A stretch of DNA of 64,000 nucleotides from JACKNG01 sp050184115 (GTDB lineage Bacteria; Pseudomonadota; Gammaproteobacteria; Ga0077536), in NCBI GenBank assembly GCA_050184115.1, contig JBFXAQ010000001.1, positions 124,001 through 188,000 on the forward strand. The letters are read 5' to 3'. The position numbers were made by a program, and so were the translations under genes. Positions 33,819-41,364 of this stretch are shown piece after piece. Position 1 is the stretch's first letter. Each line of letters begins with the position of its first letter. The notes beneath the pieces were generated by a model that saw only the letters and a list, made by a program, of their open reading frames with translations, was not told the DNA's origin and did no database searches.

Positions 33819-33984
33819 GGCTCGCGCCCTCAGCGGAACGCCGGCATCACGGGCTAATGGGGACAGTATACTTTCACCCCGCCTTCAGGCCGGGGCTACG
33901 CGGCGAGCGAAAGTATACTGTCCCCATTAGCGCAGTTCGCCGCCCATCCGCGGCTCACGCCTTCAGCGGAACGCCGGCATCACG
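33819..33984. repeat. Direct repeats flanking a REPIN; one is the end of an LLM gene
   Basis: Bases 33819-33851 and 33952-33984 are 33-base direct repeats with two mismatches. The right copy is the 3' end and stop codon of the LLM gene (reading VMPAFR-stop); the left copy is a non-functional duplicate. The REPIN at 33853-33931 lies between them. Together with the small tandem ORFs this accounts for the gap 33641-33962. Confidence 0.8.
33853..33931. repeat. REPIN-like inverted pair with GACAGTATAC core
   Basis: Arms 33853-33875 and 33909-33931 are perfect 23-base inverted repeats containing AATGGGGACAGTATACTTT, around a 33-base loop. Core, arm length and loop length match the pair at 18843-18921, although the loops differ in sequence. 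Confidence 0.88.
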
Positions 33985-35045
33985 TGCCGCGCGAAGTCCT
34001 CGAGCACCTTGCGTTCGCAGTCCATCGGCGGCCACAGCGCGATCTCGCGGATGCCGGCGGCTTCGAGCCGCCGCACGTGCTCGATGATGGCGTCCGGTTC
34101 GCCGACCAGGCAGCCATTCTCGATCGCGGCCGGGGTGACGAAGCGGCGCTCCTCGGGCTGCAGGTAGACGAGGTGACCATCGTGGATCTGGCGGAAGCGC
34201 GCTTCTTCGGGCAGCGTCATGTTGCGCACACGTTCGAGGTAGTGCGGCCAGGCGTCGCGGAAGTGTGCCGGGATGAGGTCGTCGTTCTCGCCGTTGTCCT
34301 TCCACACCTCGTAGTAGAAGTGCAGCTCACAGCCGACCCAGCTGCCGGTCTCGTCGATGACGCGGTCGTCGGTAAGCCTGTCGCCGGGGCCGAGCACGCA
34401 GGAGGTGGTGATGAAGGCGGTGTGGAAATCGTCGCCGAGGGTGCGCCCGACCTTCCCGGCACCGGCGCGGATGCCGTCGAGCTTGGGGGTGAAGACTTCG
34501 GGCTCGCCGCCGACCGTGATGAAGCCATCGCCGAACTCGCCTGCCGCGGCCAGCGCGCGCGGGCCGTTGGCGGCGACGTAGATCGGGATGCGGTGGCCGA
34601 GTTCGAGGAAGCGGCGCTCGCGGTGCAGGAACTGGATTTCGCGCGTCTTGCCTTCGTAGGTGTAGTCGACGGCCTCGCCGTCGAGTAGCGCGCGGACCAC
34701 GCGCAGGTATTCGCGGAAGGCTTTCGCGCGCATCGGGTCCTGGCCCATCACGCGCATCGCGGTGTGGCCCGTGCCGAGGCCGAGGAAGACGCGGCCGGGC
34801 GCGAGCGCGGCGATGCTGGCGATGGAGTGCGCGGTGACCGGCGCGATGCGCGTACCGGCAATCGAGACCCCGGTGCCGAGCGCGATGCGGCTGGTGTGAT
34901 GGGCGGCGAGCGCGAGCGTGGCGTAGCAGTCCGACCAGATCATCTGCGAGTCGCCGACCCAGGCGCGGTCGTAGCCGAGTTCCTCGGCATGGCGGATGAA
35001 TTCCCAGTTGTTGACGTGCGCGCTGACGCCGATGCCGAACTGCAT
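33963..35045 (-). CDS. LLM-class flavin/F420-dependent oxidoreductase
   Basis: A 360-residue luciferase-like TIM barrel. It opens QFGIGVSAHVNNWEFIRHAE and continues ELGYDRAWVGDSQMIWSD, RIALGTGVSIAGTRIAPVTA and RVFLGLGTGHTAMRVMGQ, the fold's phosphate and cofactor sites. RIPIYVAANGPRALAAAGEF is typical of the F420-using branch, though FMN use is possible. ATG 35045 with GGGGAGAG upstream fits the conserved start. It is divergent from the second phytanoyl-CoA dioxygenase-like gene. Its last seven codons are duplicated beyond a REPIN. Confidence 0.88.
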   Translation of the reverse strand: MQFGIGVSAHVNNWEFIRHAEELGYDRAWVGDSQMIWSDCYATLALAAHHTSRIALGTGVSIAGTRIAPVTAHSIASIAALAPGRVFLGLGTGHTAMRVMGQDPMRAKAFREYLRVVRALLDGEAVDYTYEGKTREIQFLHRERRFLELGHRIPIYVAANGPRALAAAGEFGDGFITVGGEPEVFTPKLDGIRAGAGKVGRTLGDDFHTAFITTSCVLGPGDRLTDDRVIDETGSWVGCELHFYYEVWKDNGENDDLIPAHFRDAWPHYLERVRNMTLPEEARFRQIHDGHLVYLQPEERRFVTPAAIENGCLVGEPDAIIEHVRRLEAAGIREIALWPPMDCERKVLEDFARHVMPAFR

Positions 35046-35131
35046 GACTCGCTCTCCCCGTTGATGACGCGACGTGATTAGAGCACGTGCCGCGCGTGCC
35101 CGTCGTACTCGAAGGCGGCGATGGCGACATC

Positions 35132-35137
35132 TAGACT
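35132..35137 (+). promoter_or_regulatory. Candidate -10 box TAGACT
   Basis: TAGACT 35 bases before the dioxygenase ATG, in the 127-base divergent gap with the LLM gene. Confidence 0.35.
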
Positions 35138-35172
35138 GGCGATCTTGAGCAGCGCCGTGGGAGGGGATAACG

Positions 35173-36033
35173 ATGCTTGGGAATCTGGACGTCGGCGCGC
35201 TGCGCCGTGCTTTTTGCGAAGATGGCGTGGTCTGCATGCGGGGCGTGCTCGACCCCCGCACACTCGAGCTGGCCGCGGATTGTTTCGCGTGGACCCTGGC
35301 CCACCCGGGCCCTGGCGCCGGCTCGGTGCTGGCCGGCACGCCCGGCATCTTCTACCAGGACCAGGCCAATCCCGAGGCCTTCCCCGCCTACCGCACGCTG
35401 CTGACCGACAGCGTCGTACCGGATCTCGCGCAGCCGCTGTTCGGTGGCAGCGACGTGTGGCTGATGTACGAGCAGATCTGGCTCAAGCAGGGCGCTGCCA
35501 CGCGGCGTACGCCGTGGCACCAGGACCTGCCCTACCTGCCGGCCGCCGGCGACGACCTCGCGGTGATGTGGATCAACCTCGACCCGGTGAGCCGCGAGTA
35601 CTCGCTCGAATTCGTGCGGGGTTCGCACCGTGGGCCCTTGTACAACCCCACCGCCTTCAATGCGGACGATCCGTCAGCGAGCCTGTTCGATCCGCGCGAG
35701 TGGCCCGCGCTGCCGGACGTCGAGGCGGCGCGTGCGGACTTCGACATCCTGTCCTGGGCGGTCGAGCCCGGCGATGTCGTGGTGTTCCACCCGGCAATCC
35801 TGCACGGCGGCGCGCCGACGCCGGCTGCCGGCCGGCGCCGTACCCTGTCCTTGCGCTTCTTCGGCGAGGATGCGCGCTGCGCGCGCCGGCCGCACGACGG
35901 CATGGCCAACATCGACGGCCTCGAACATGCTGACGGCGGCCGACACCCGTTGAAGAAGATGGCGCTGGCGGACGATGGTGCGCCGTTCCGGCATGCCGAT
36001 TTCCCGCACCTGCGCGGGCGCGGTGCCGCCTGA
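35173..36033 (+). CDS. Phytanoyl-CoA dioxygenase family protein (Fe/2-oxoglutarate)
   Basis: A 286-residue member of the family, shorter than the one at 30063 and only distantly like it. The iron triad is His116-Asp118 (TPWHQDLPY) and His211 (AILHGGAP), followed by the Arg-rich 2-oxoglutarate segment AGRRRTLSLRF. Residues SLEFVRGSHRGPLY form the conserved strand before the triad. TGGGAGGGG precedes ATG 35173. Sharing a divergent promoter region with the LLM gene suggests that both act on the same kind of substrate. Confidence 0.88.
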   Translation: MLGNLDVGALRRAFCEDGVVCMRGVLDPRTLELAADCFAWTLAHPGPGAGSVLAGTPGIFYQDQANPEAFPAYRTLLTDSVVPDLAQPLFGGSDVWLMYEQIWLKQGAATRRTPWHQDLPYLPAAGDDLAVMWINLDPVSREYSLEFVRGSHRGPLYNPTAFNADDPSASLFDPREWPALPDVEAARADFDILSWAVEPGDVVVFHPAILHGGAPTPAAGRRRTLSLRFFGEDARCARRPHDGMANIDGLEHADGGRHPLKKMALADDGAPFRHADFPHLRGRGAA

Positions 36034-36045
36034 GCGGGGCCCCGC
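36034..36045. terminator. 12-base GC palindrome between convergent genes
   Basis: GCGGGG-CCCCGC begins immediately after the dioxygenase stop codon and ends 9 bases before the stop of the convergent LLM gene. No T tract. Confidence 0.3.
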
Positions 36046-36054
36046 GGCGGCCGT

Positions 36055-37017
36055 TCAGGTGCGCAGCGCTTCGAGCACCAGGCCGCAGCGTTCGATGCCG
36101 GCCGCCGTCCACGGGTGCGGCATGATCGAGACGTGACCGACGTCGGCACCGGCGAAGGCGGCGATACCGTCGGCGATGTGCTCGATGCTGCCCGCCAGCG
36201 GCGTCGCTCCCGGGATGGGATAGGCGGCGCTCGTCAGATTGACGCCGACGGTGGCATGCCGGGCCAACGTCGCCGGGTCGCGGCCGTGGTGTTCGCAGGC
36301 CGCCGCGATCGGCGCCCAGGCGCGTGCCCAGGTGGCGAGGTCGCAGGCGCCGAAAGCCAGCATGGTGTTCCACATGTCGGCGTGGGTGGCGACCAGGCGC
36401 GCCATGCGCGGGCGTCCTTCGAGCGAGCCGATCATGATCGGTGGTCCACCGGCCCGCACGGCTGCCGGCATCAGCGCGGCGTCGTCACAGCGGTGGAACT
36501 CGCCCGTGAAGCTGACCGTCTCGCCGCGCAGCAGCGGCCGGATGATGCCCAGCGCTTCCTCGAAGCGCGACACGCGGCGCTCGAAGGGATAGCCGAAGGC
36601 GCGGTGCTCGGTGACGAAGTCACCGGCGCCGAGGCCGAGGATGACGCGGCCGTCGCTGAGGTCATCGAGCGTCGCCGCCATGCGCGCGAGCAGCGCGGGA
36701 TTGCGGAAGCCCGTGTTGGCGACCAGCGTGCCGAGAGCGACCCGCGAGGTCACCGCGGCGACGGCGTTCAACACGCTGAAGCACTCCCACTGGCCGTTCT
36801 TCACGCCGGCGAACTCGGCCGGCAGTTCGACGCCGACGACGCCGAAATCCGTGTACGGCTCGTAGTAGAGATGATCGCTCATCCACACCGAGTCGAAGCC
36901 GACCACCTCGGCCAGGCGCGCGATCTCGACCACCTCGCGCACTCGTGGCGTGACGCCGTCCATCGCCCCGGTCCAGCTCGGCAGCAGCAGGCCGAGGGCG
37001 AGATCGCGTGGCTCCAT
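36055..37017 (-). CDS. LLM-class F420-dependent oxidoreductase
   Basis: A 320-residue luciferase-like protein. ALGLLLPSWTGAMDGVTPRV opens it, followed by VVGFDSVWMSDHLYYEP, RVALGTLVANTGFRNPALLA and RVILGLGAGDFVTEHRAFGY. The block GGPPIMIGSLEGRPRMARLV matches the F420-dependent group. It lies 6 bases after the FAD monooxygenase gene, which itself overlaps the esterase gene. The three thus form one leftward operon (39164 to 36055) that could hydrolyse an ester and then oxidise the product twice. Confidence 0.88.
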   Translation of the reverse strand: MEPRDLALGLLLPSWTGAMDGVTPRVREVVEIARLAEVVGFDSVWMSDHLYYEPYTDFGVVGVELPAEFAGVKNGQWECFSVLNAVAAVTSRVALGTLVANTGFRNPALLARMAATLDDLSDGRVILGLGAGDFVTEHRAFGYPFERRVSRFEEALGIIRPLLRGETVSFTGEFHRCDDAALMPAAVRAGGPPIMIGSLEGRPRMARLVATHADMWNTMLAFGACDLATWARAWAPIAAACEHHGRDPATLARHATVGVNLTSAAYPIPGATPLAGSIEHIADGIAAFAGADVGHVSIMPHPWTAAGIERCGLVLEALRT

Positions 37018-37023
37018 CGCGGC

Positions 37024-38232
37024 TCAGAGGCCGAGGTAGGCCGCCGGGTTGGTCGCGGCGGTGGCGGCGAGCAGGACCTCGGGGCGCTGGAAATGCGCGG
37101 CGCGCGTGCGGTGGGCGGGATCGTCCGGCTGCGGGCCGAGGTAGCTGCCGAGGTCGCGGCCCCAGGCGACCACGGCCTGGGCGTAGCGCAGCCGCGTCGC
37201 TTCCCAGCCGGCGAGGTCGTCGTCGGCCAGCGCGCGGGCGAGCGTCGCGGCGTCTTCGGCCGCTTTCGATACGCCCATGCCGACGTGCGGTCGCGCCGTC
37301 GCCGCGGCGTCGCCGATCAGCACCACGCGGTCGTGGACGAGACGCTCGCAGGCGAAGTCGAACATGCCCTGCAGGAACGGCTGCGGGGTGGCGTCGACGA
37401 TGGCCCGGATCTGTGGCGCGAGCCAGGTGTGCGCCTCGTCACGCATGGCCTCGACGAGTTCGGCGCGGATCAGGTGATGGGGAATGCCGGCTTCGTGAAA
37501 GCGGCCGTCGGCGTCGGTGAGATGGTCGCGCAGCACGGCGGCGTTGCCGGTGCGGTACCAGCCCCAGTTGTACCAGCGGCGTCCCGGGGTGAGGTCGTCG
37601 TCGGGTCCGGCGACGAGGTAGCCGAGCCAATGGCCGCCGGGGGCCATGCCGAAGGCCATGCGGTGGGCGACCTGCTCGAGCACCGCTGGCGGCACGCGCG
37701 CCTCGTCGAACAGGCCGCGCCAGCCGAAGTAGCCGACGTAGGCCGGCACTACGTCGGGGGCGACGATGGCGCGCACCGTCGAACGGGCGCCGTCGGCGCC
37801 GACGAGCCAGTCGGCGTCGACCCGGCGGCCGTCCTCGAACACCGCGGTGACGCCGTCGGCGCGCGGTTCGATGGCCGCCAGCGCGGCGCCGCCGTGGTAG
37901 ACGTCGTCGCTGACCTGGGCGCGCAGGAAACGGTAGATGAGGCCCCACGAGGTCATGATCTGGGGCATCTCGTGGGTATGGCGGATGCTGCCGTCGCGGT
38001 CGAAGAGGGTGCGGCCGCGTGATTCCACCCCCATCGCGTCGCGCAGTTCGATGCCCGCCGTGCGCACGGCATCGTAGAGTTCGCGATGGGTGGCGATGCC
38101 GGCGCCGCGGTTGGCCAGCGCCTCGCCGGCGCGTTCGTGCACGCTGACGGTGTAGCCCTGGGCGCGCAGCGCGACGGCGGCGAAGAGGCCGGCCATCGAG
38201 CCGCCGACGATGACGACGCGGCCGCGACTCAC
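37024..38232 (-). CDS. FAD-dependent aromatic-ring-type monooxygenase
   Basis: A 402-residue group A flavoprotein monooxygenase. RVVIVGGSMAGLFAAVALRA is the dinucleotide motif (GGSMAG in place of GxGxxG), WLVGADGARSTVR is the DG motif and VVLIGDAAATARPHVGMGVS is the GD motif. The GGSMAGL form with EALANRGAGIATH resembles 2,6-dihydroxypyridine hydroxylase-type enzymes; the substrate is not certain. Translation begins at GTG 38232, which overlaps the esterase stop as GTGA. Middle gene of the esterase-monooxygenase-LLM operon. Confidence 0.9.
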   Translation of the reverse strand: MSRGRVVIVGGSMAGLFAAVALRAQGYTVSVHERAGEALANRGAGIATHRELYDAVRTAGIELRDAMGVESRGRTLFDRDGSIRHTHEMPQIMTSWGLIYRFLRAQVSDDVYHGGAALAAIEPRADGVTAVFEDGRRVDADWLVGADGARSTVRAIVAPDVVPAYVGYFGWRGLFDEARVPPAVLEQVAHRMAFGMAPGGHWLGYLVAGPDDDLTPGRRWYNWGWYRTGNAAVLRDHLTDADGRFHEAGIPHHLIRAELVEAMRDEAHTWLAPQIRAIVDATPQPFLQGMFDFACERLVHDRVVLIGDAAATARPHVGMGVSKAAEDAATLARALADDDLAGWEATRLRYAQAVVAWGRDLGSYLGPQPDDPAHRTRAAHFQRPEVLLAATAATNPAAYLGL

Positions 38233-39164
38233 GGTGCGAGCGCCGCGCGCAGGCGCGATGCAGCGTAGTCGAGCGCCTCGCGCGCGGTGTCGAGCAGGCC
38301 GCCCATGCGTGCGAAGCCGTGGATCATGTCGGCGTAATTGCGCGATTCGACGGCGACGCCGGCGGCGCGCAGGGCTTCGGCATAGGCCAGTGCCTCGTCG
38401 CGCAGCGGATCGTAGCCGGCGGTGATGACAGTGGCCGGGGCAATGCCGGCGTGGTCGGCGGCGAGTGCAGGTGAGGCCCGCCAGTCGCGCTTCAACGCGG
38501 CGTCGCCGAGGTACCAGTCGGCGAACTGCTCCATTGCCCGGGTCGTCAGCATGTAGCCGGTGGCGTTGTCGCGCAGCGAGGCGTTGTCGGCGCTGAAGTC
38601 GACCGCCGGGTAGATGAGGAGCTGGTGGGCGAGGTCGATTTCACCGCGCACGGTCAGGGCCACGCCAGCGGCCAGGTTGCCCCCCGCGGAGTCGCCGCCG
38701 ACCGCGATACGCGCGGCATCGAGGCCGAGCCTCGACGCTTCCCGTGCGACCCAGCGCGTCGCCGCCACGGCATCGTCGAAGGCGGCCGGAAAGCGATGCT
38801 CCGGCGCCAGGCGGTAGTCGACCGCGACGAGCGCCACGCCGGCCTCGGCGGCGAGGTAGCGGCACAGGTGATCGTGGCTGTCGAGGTCGCCCACCACCCA
38901 CCCGCCGCCGTGGAAGAACACCAGCGCCGGGGCGGGGCTCGTGGAGGCGGCGCGCTCCGGGCGGTAGAGGCGCAGTGCCCGGGCGTCGGCCGGGCCCGGA
39001 AAGGCCAGGTCTTCGACACTGGCGAGCGTCGGCGTGGGGTGGACGTACAACCGCGTGGCAGCGGCATAACTGCTGCGTAGGGCGTGGTGATCGGTGGCCT
39101 CGAACGGCACGCCGGCAGCGTTGGCCGCGTCGACGATGGCCTGGGCCTGGGGGTGGAGCGCCAT
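38229..39164 (-). CDS. Alpha/beta hydrolase, hormone-sensitive-lipase type esterase
   Basis: A 311-residue esterase. The oxyanion motif HGGGW follows LVFFHGGG, and the nucleophile Ser159 lies in GGDSAGGN. An Asp in AGYDPLRDE and a His in MIHGFARM complete the triad. VDYRLAPEHRFPAA is typical of HSL-family carboxylesterases acting on short acyl esters. ATG 39164 begins only 7 bases after a TATACT box, so the transcript may be nearly leaderless; a longer frame upstream lacks family sequence. It heads the operon with the FAD monooxygenase and LLM oxidoreductase. Confidence 0.9.
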   Translation of the reverse strand: MALHPQAQAIVDAANAAGVPFEATDHHALRSSYAAATRLYVHPTPTLASVEDLAFPGPADARALRLYRPERAASTSPAPALVFFHGGGWVVGDLDSHDHLCRYLAAEAGVALVAVDYRLAPEHRFPAAFDDAVAATRWVAREASRLGLDAARIAVGGDSAGGNLAAGVALTVRGEIDLAHQLLIYPAVDFSADNASLRDNATGYMLTTRAMEQFADWYLGDAALKRDWRASPALAADHAGIAPATVITAGYDPLRDEALAYAEALRAAGVAVESRNYADMIHGFARMGGLLDTAREALDYAASRLRAALAP

Positions 39165-39171
39165 GCGCCGA

Positions 39172-39177
39172 AGTATA
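39172..39177 (-). promoter_or_regulatory. Candidate -10 box TATACT, possible leaderless start
   Basis: On the minus strand TATACT ends 7 bases before the esterase ATG at 39164. A start site 6-8 bases after the box would fall at or next to the ATG. Confidence 0.4.
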
Positions 39178-39246
39178 CCCCGGCGCATGACGTGTTCCGG
39201 CGCAGCAGGTCGCGGCGCGCCCGCTTGCGGCGAGCGGAATCCGGGT

Positions 39247-39369
39247 TCAACCCTGGGCGACGGAGCGCAGCAACCAGGCAGCCTTCTCGTGCACGCGCAC
39301 GCGGCTTCCGAGCAGATCGCAGGTGGCGATGTCGCCAACCGTGTCGGCTTCGGCGATCACCGTCTCGAT
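39247..39369 (-). pseudogene. dps: 3' remnant of a dps (ferritin-like) gene
   Basis: Read leftward, the end of this frame gives GDIATCDLLGSRVRVHEKAAW, then LLRS and a stop. This is the conserved C-terminal helix of Dps proteins (usual form D-T-x-DLL-x-R-x-x-x-HEKxAWML-R). About 40 codons survive; upstream the similarity stops where the MarR-like gene begins on the other strand. The four-helix bundle and ferroxidase residues are missing, so it cannot be a functional Dps. It is a relic cut off by rearrangement. Confidence 0.65.
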
Positions 39370-39375
39370 GTGGCG

Positions 39376-39726
39376 ATGGTGGAAGCCCTGCTCGACCTGG
39401 TCACGCTGGAGAACACGCTGCGCCACGCGCGGCGCACGCTCGGGCCTGACGTGACCCTGCAGCGCCTGCTGATCCTGATGGCCGTCTACCGCAACGAGGG
39501 TGCCAGCCAGAGCGAACTCCTGGCCGTCCTGGAAGGCACGTCGATCACCGCGCTGTCGCGCAACCTCGCCGACGTCGGTGAGCTGACCTCGCGCAAGACG
39601 ACGGGCCCCGGCCTGGTCGAACTCCGCGTCGACCCGACGAACCTGCGCCGCAAGCACATCTACCTGACGCCTCGGGGCCGGCGCTTCTTCGCGCGCTGGT
39701 CGAAGGTGCCGGCGCAATTCGTCTGA
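39376..39726 (+). CDS. MarR-like winged-helix regulator
   Basis: A 116-residue protein starting MVEALLDLVTLENTLRHARR. The winged-helix core is VTLQRLLILMAVYRNEGASQ and SELLAVLEGTSITALSRNLA, with the wing GPGLVELRVDPTNLRRKHIYLTPRGRRFF. This matches small MarR-type regulators often tied to phage or plasmid DNA. The start is placed at ATG 39376; the open frame extends upstream through the antisense dps remnant without family sequence. No ribosome binding site is convincing, so the gene may have lost its original 5' end in the same rearrangement. Confidence 0.7.
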   Translation: MVEALLDLVTLENTLRHARRTLGPDVTLQRLLILMAVYRNEGASQSELLAVLEGTSITALSRNLADVGELTSRKTTGPGLVELRVDPTNLRRKHIYLTPRGRRFFARWSKVPAQFV

Positions 39727-39822
39727 GCGGCGCGTGCCCGTGGCGGCTGGCCGCACGCGTGGAGCGGTCGGAGCGCTGTTCGTTGCGGCCGCGGGCAGCG
39801 CCAAGCCACCCGCCGCCCGCCG

Positions 39823-40104
39823 TCATTCGCCGCCGAGCACGAACACGCTGTCCATCGCCGCGTTGCGGGTGGGGATGAGCGCCTGGTATTCGGCCGAGGC
39901 GTACCAGTCCTTCGCCGCCTGGCGGCTGGGGAACTTGAGCACGACCATGACGCCGTGTGTCGAGCTGCCGTGCAGCAGTTCGCTCGGACCACGGCAGACC
40001 ACCTCGCCGCCATGGGCGACGACCGTGGGGCCGGCACCACCGGCGTATTCCTGCATCTTGTCGGCATCCTTGATGGTGGCGAGCACGGTGACGTAAGCGG
40101 ACAT
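39823..40104 (-). CDS. DUF1330 family protein
   Basis: A 93-residue ferredoxin-like protein: AYVTVLATIKDADKMQEYAG, then VVAHGGEVVCRGPSELL, MVVLKFPSRQAAKDWYASAE and YQALIPTRNAAMDSVFVLGG. All the DUF1330 landmarks are present and the length is typical. Function is unknown; the fold resembles small dimeric monooxygenases. ATG 40104 follows a GGAGGAG site. It converges with the MarR-like gene. Confidence 0.88.
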   Translation of the reverse strand: MSAYVTVLATIKDADKMQEYAGGAGPTVVAHGGEVVCRGPSELLHGSSTHGVMVVLKFPSRQAAKDWYASAEYQALIPTRNAAMDSVFVLGGE

Positions 40105-40391
40105 GGATACTCCTCCTCGGGTGGTTGGTGCCGCCGCACGTTAATCGATAGCGCGGTGCGGGGACCAGTCCAAACCTGCGGCGGAGCGGGTCCCGTGGGT
40201 GCGCGGGTAGTGAATCACATTGTCGCAATGCCGGCCCGCCGGGGACGGAAAGCGGTAATACGACACATTCGGCCCCGGCGTTGACAAACGTTGACAGACG
40301 AGCGGGCAGCACCAGGCCTAGGCTAGCCGCCAATCGAGGGCCCCGTCTGCGTGGCCCCAAGAAATCCGGAACCCAAGGGACCCACAGAGTC

Positions 40392-41249
40392 ATGAAGAAC
40401 AAACAACGCATCGCTACCGGCATCGCCCTTGCCGCACTGGCCTGGGGGGGCAGCGCGGCCGCCACCCCGGTCGTCGTCACCGACGGCTACCATGGCAGTG
40501 ACGGGCATGGTTACAACGACGTCATCAGTTCGCCCGCCCAGTACAGCCTGTTCAACATCGATCGCGCCGAGCTGTCGCTGGCGGGCTCGGTACTGACGGT
40601 CGACATCTACACCGGCTTTGCCGGCGCCGGCGATCAGAAGCTGTACTCGGGTTACACCAACAAGGCCGCGAGCAAGATCAACGGCGTCAGCCAGGGCATC
40701 GGCTACGGCGACCTGTTGCTGTCCAGCAGCTGGTCACCGTTCGGCGCCGCGCCCTACAACGGCGACAACAACGTCAACGGGACACACTGGCAGTACGGCT
40801 TGTCCTTCGACGGCAGCCGCTGGGACGATGCCGGCGGCATCGTGTCGCTCTACGCCCTGACCGGCACCAACGACCAGAACACCCTGCTGAGCCAGGACTT
40901 CATGTCCGGTGCGACCTATCGCAACGGCCAGGAAGTCGCCGTCGACCGCGCCTCCGGCACGGTTGTCGATACCGGCATCAACGGCACGTTCTCGGTCACC
41001 GCGGGCAGCAAGGTGACCTTCACGGTCGACCTCGCCGGCACCAGCATCTGGAACAGCTGGAACCCGCTGCCGGGCGCGATCAACTCGCTTGCCCTGCACT
41101 GGGCGATGAGCTGCGCCAACGACGTCATCGAGGGCGAGGCCAGCTTCACCAACCCGCCGCCGCAGAACCAGGTGCCGGAACCGGCCGCCCTCAGCCTGGC
41201 CCTGCTCGGCATCGCCGGCGTCGCGCGCCGTCGCCGGCGCGCTGCCTGA
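40392..41249 (+). CDS. PEP-CTERM sorting domain protein (exported)
   Basis: A 285-residue exported protein with signal peptide IATGIALAALAWGGSAAA and a C-terminal sorting tag (residues 261-285) reading VPEPAALSLALLGIAG, followed by VARRRRRAA. Tag order (PEP motif, membrane helix, Arg cluster) is what exosortase (EpsH/XrtA) and its companions recognise. The mature part is beta-rich with many Gly, Asn and Ser, plus GDQKLYSGYTNKA and NGTHWQYGLSFDGSRWDD; its role is unknown. No exosortase gene lies in the window. Two TTGACA hexamers (40281 and 40291) precede it without a matching -10. A strong terminator follows. Confidence 0.9.
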   Translation: MKNKQRIATGIALAALAWGGSAAATPVVVTDGYHGSDGHGYNDVISSPAQYSLFNIDRAELSLAGSVLTVDIYTGFAGAGDQKLYSGYTNKAASKINGVSQGIGYGDLLLSSSWSPFGAAPYNGDNNVNGTHWQYGLSFDGSRWDDAGGIVSLYALTGTNDQNTLLSQDFMSGATYRNGQEVAVDRASGTVVDTGINGTFSVTAGSKVTFTVDLAGTSIWNSWNPLPGAINSLALHWAMSCANDVIEGEASFTNPPPQNQVPEPAALSLALLGIAGVARRRRRAA

Positions 41250-41271
41250 GCGGGCGCCCCGACCCGTCACA

Positions 41272-41302
41272 GAACGCCGGCCTCGTGCCGGCGTTCGTTT
41301 TT
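41272..41302 (+). terminator. Rho-independent terminator after the PEP-CTERM gene
   Basis: GAACGCCGGC-CTCGT-GCCGGCGTTC forms a perfect 10-bp stem with a 5-base loop, followed by GTTTTT. It is the only textbook intrinsic terminator I find in the window. Confidence 0.92.
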
Positions 41303-41364
41303 GCGCGACTGGAAGGCCCGTGCTCGCGGACTATCGGCGGCCGCGCACCGGACAGTGCCTCCCT

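Noticed and set aside
40281..40296. Sigma-70 promoter from two TTGACA hexamers before the PEP-CTERM gene
   Set aside because: No -10 hexamer at 16-18 bases from either; the first good TA-rich hexamer is too far.
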